Position numbers and translations under genes: made by a program
Shown: positions 19,572 through 20,655 of the stretch, one piece after another
How positions within the stretch are numbered: position 1 is the stretch's first letter
How the letters are laid out: each line of letters opens with the position of its first letter
Source: 2-01-FULL-41-21 sp038065335
Lineage (GTDB): Bacteria > Patescibacteriota > Minisyncoccia > 2-02-FULL-40-12 > GWA2-44-9
NCBI GenBank assembly: GCA_038065335.1
Contig: JBBTRD010000005.1
Location: 1-20,655 of the forward strand
Direction: 5' to 3'
Length of the DNA stretch: 20,655 bases
Notes under the pieces: generated by a model
The model's input: only the letters and a program-made list of their open reading frames with translations
Databases searched by the model: none
What the model was told of the DNA's origin: nothing

Positions 19572-20555
19572 ATGAGAAAACTAGTGAAAATAAGTTGCTC
19601 TCACTGTGGAAATAAGTTCCTAAAGTATTATATTTACGTTAGAGATAACAAAAATCTTAGTCATGGATCTTATTGTTCTTCTCATTGCCAATTTGAACAC
19701 AGAAAAACAGGCAAGTTCTTAATCTGCGAAAATAGCTTGTGCGGAAAGTTGTTTTACAAAACAAAAGGAACAATTTCCAAACACAACTATTGCTCTGGAT
19801 CTTGTGCGGCAATCGTTAATAATCAGAGATACCCAAAATATCCTGCTAAAAAGTGCCGCAATACAGCATGCGGTAAGATGCACAGAAGAGTCGGGTCTCC
19901 ATATTGTTCGATAGAATGCGGTAAAAAGGGAAGATTTAAATACACCGAGTCCGAGATTGTAGAAATTATTAAAGCATTTTACAAAGAATCCGGACGAGCA
20001 CCCGCAAAAAGAGAAATGCGAGACATAGTCGGTAAGTGTGCCCACATGTTCGGCTCTTGGAACAATGCCGTTGTTGCCGCAGGGCTTGAGCCCCACAGAT
20101 CAGACGACCATCGGATGTATCGTCGTACCAGAACCAAGGCCCGAGATGGCCATGTTTGCGATTCCGTTTCAGAAGCAACCATAGATAACTGGCTTACGAA
20201 AAATAAAATATCACACGAGCGAAACGCTGAATACCCGAACAGTAAACATAAAGCAGATTGGGTTGTACTGGGAGACGTTTTTATAGAGTATTTTGGCTTA
20301 GCAAAAGATAGTCCTAGATATGATAGGGCGATAAAAAAGAAGAGAGAAATTTGCAAGGCTTACAACATAAAGTTAATGGAAATTTATCCCAAAGATTTGT
20401 ATCCTGTTCAGAGCCTAAAAGAAAAGCTGGGAATTCTAATACCGGCGGAGAAAAAATTTAAAAAGATGGTTGTTGAAATTAAACAGGAGAAAATTGATTT
20501 TAAAAATGGGGAGGGGGATTGGAAAATACTTCATTCTTTGAAGGATTTGCGATAG
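19572..20555 (+). CDS. Putative homing-type endonuclease: zinc ribbons, HNR-like repeat, PD-(D/E)XK-like domain
   Basis: 327 residues, not a named gene. Three cysteine clusters: C9xxC12/C35xxxC39, C52x4C57/C74xxxC78 and C95x4C100/C112xxxC116 (treble-clef or zinc-ribbon DNA-binding modules). Residues 123-176 (YTESEIVEIIKAFY...GRAPAKREM...FGSWNNAVVAAGLEP) match the homing-endonuclease-associated repeat (HNR-like) pattern. Residues about 195-275 contain SEATIDNWL, HKADWVV (D229), FIEYFGL (E239) and a lysine cluster 255-257, consistent with a Vsr/DUF559-type PD-(D/E)XK nuclease. Its ATG overlaps the CCA of tRNA-Pro and the next gene is tRNA-Ala, suggesting tRNA-adjacent insertion. More A/T-rich than its neighbours. 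The nuclease call is an inference from motifs. Confidence 0.75.
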   Translation: MRKLVKISCSHCGNKFLKYYIYVRDNKNLSHGSYCSSHCQFEHRKTGKFLICENSLCGKLFYKTKGTISKHNYCSGSCAAIVNNQRYPKYPAKKCRNTACGKMHRRVGSPYCSIECGKKGRFKYTESEIVEIIKAFYKESGRAPAKREMRDIVGKCAHMFGSWNNAVVAAGLEPHRSDDHRMYRRTRTKARDGHVCDSVSEATIDNWLTKNKISHERNAEYPNSKHKADWVVLGDVFIEYFGLAKDSPRYDRAIKKKREICKAYNIKLMEIYPKDLYPVQSLKEKLGILIPAEKKFKKMVVEIKQEKIDFKNGEGDWKILHSLKDLR

Positions 20556-20581
20556 TATATCAGTCGTATCGCTTTCAAGCT

Positions 20582-20652
20582 GGGCCCATAGTAAAACGGT
20601 ATTACGCGGCATTCGCATTGCCGAGGTCCGAGTCCGATTCTCGGTGGGTCCA
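20582..20652 (+). tRNA. tRNA-Ala (anticodon CGC)
   Basis: 71 bases: acceptor GGGCCCA/TGGGTCC with the alanine identity pair G3-U70, D arm GTAA/TTAC with a 7-base loop, anticodon arm CGGCA-TTCGCAT-TGCCG, T arm CCGAG-TCCGATT-CTCGG, discriminator A. The T loop begins TCC instead of the near-universal TTC. CCA is not encoded (CAT follows). Confidence 0.85.
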
Positions 20653-20655
20653 CAT

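Overview
The window looks like a scaffold from an uncultured Candidate Phyla Radiation (Patescibacteria, probably Parcubacteria-like) genome. The basis is a compact type IV pilus operon of PilM/N/O plus a short PilP-position protein and PilB/T/C, genes mostly without Shine-Dalgarno sites, A/T microrepeats and palindromes in nearly every spacer, and a CPR-style diversity-generating retroelement. The assignment is inference from gene content; no marker phylogeny was possible.

Layout. 1-10084 (+) is a type IV pilus locus: C-terminal part of pilM, pilN, pilO, a short PilP-like membrane protein, pilB, pilT-like ATPase, pilC, a type IV pilin, prepilin peptidase pilD, three pseudopilins (FimT/GspH-, PilV/GspI- and PilW/GspJ-like) and a PilX-like protein. 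A small element with a broken four-helix-bundle (S23/IVP) reading frame follows, then ligA (10292-12292).

12466-15009 holds the most interesting system, a complete diversity-generating retroelement (DGR). It has a reverse transcriptase with DGR-type motifs (-), an Avd accessory protein (+, divergent from and overlapping the RT start), a 110-bp template repeat TR (13839-13948) and a target gene (-) whose 3' end carries the variable repeat VR (14261-14370). TR and VR align without gaps; 23 of 25 differences fall on adenines of the coding-strand TR, the signature of adenine-directed mutagenic retrohoming. The target has a near-consensus sigma70 promoter, a 5'-UTR hairpin, a strong Shine-Dalgarno site and a terminator.

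15111-20655 is mostly translation-related: gatC, a 100-N scaffold gap flanked by an identical 55-bp sequence (the gap is probably artificial), gatA, a membrane protein with a HEPN-like motif, tRNA-Ala(GGC) (-), tRNA-Arg(CCT), a CCA-adding enzyme, tRNA-Pro(CGG), a zinc-finger/PD-(D/E)XK-like putative homing nuclease whose start codon abuts the tRNA, and tRNA-Ala(CGC).

A second theme is palindromic sequence invading genes. Two covarying ~80-bp palindromes sit in frame in two pseudopilin leaders. Three ~106-109 bp TCCCGT...ACGGGA inverted-repeat elements sit at the 5' ends of pilO, pilC and the pilX-like gene. Smaller palindromes or A/T microrepeats interrupt ligA, gatA and cca in frame.
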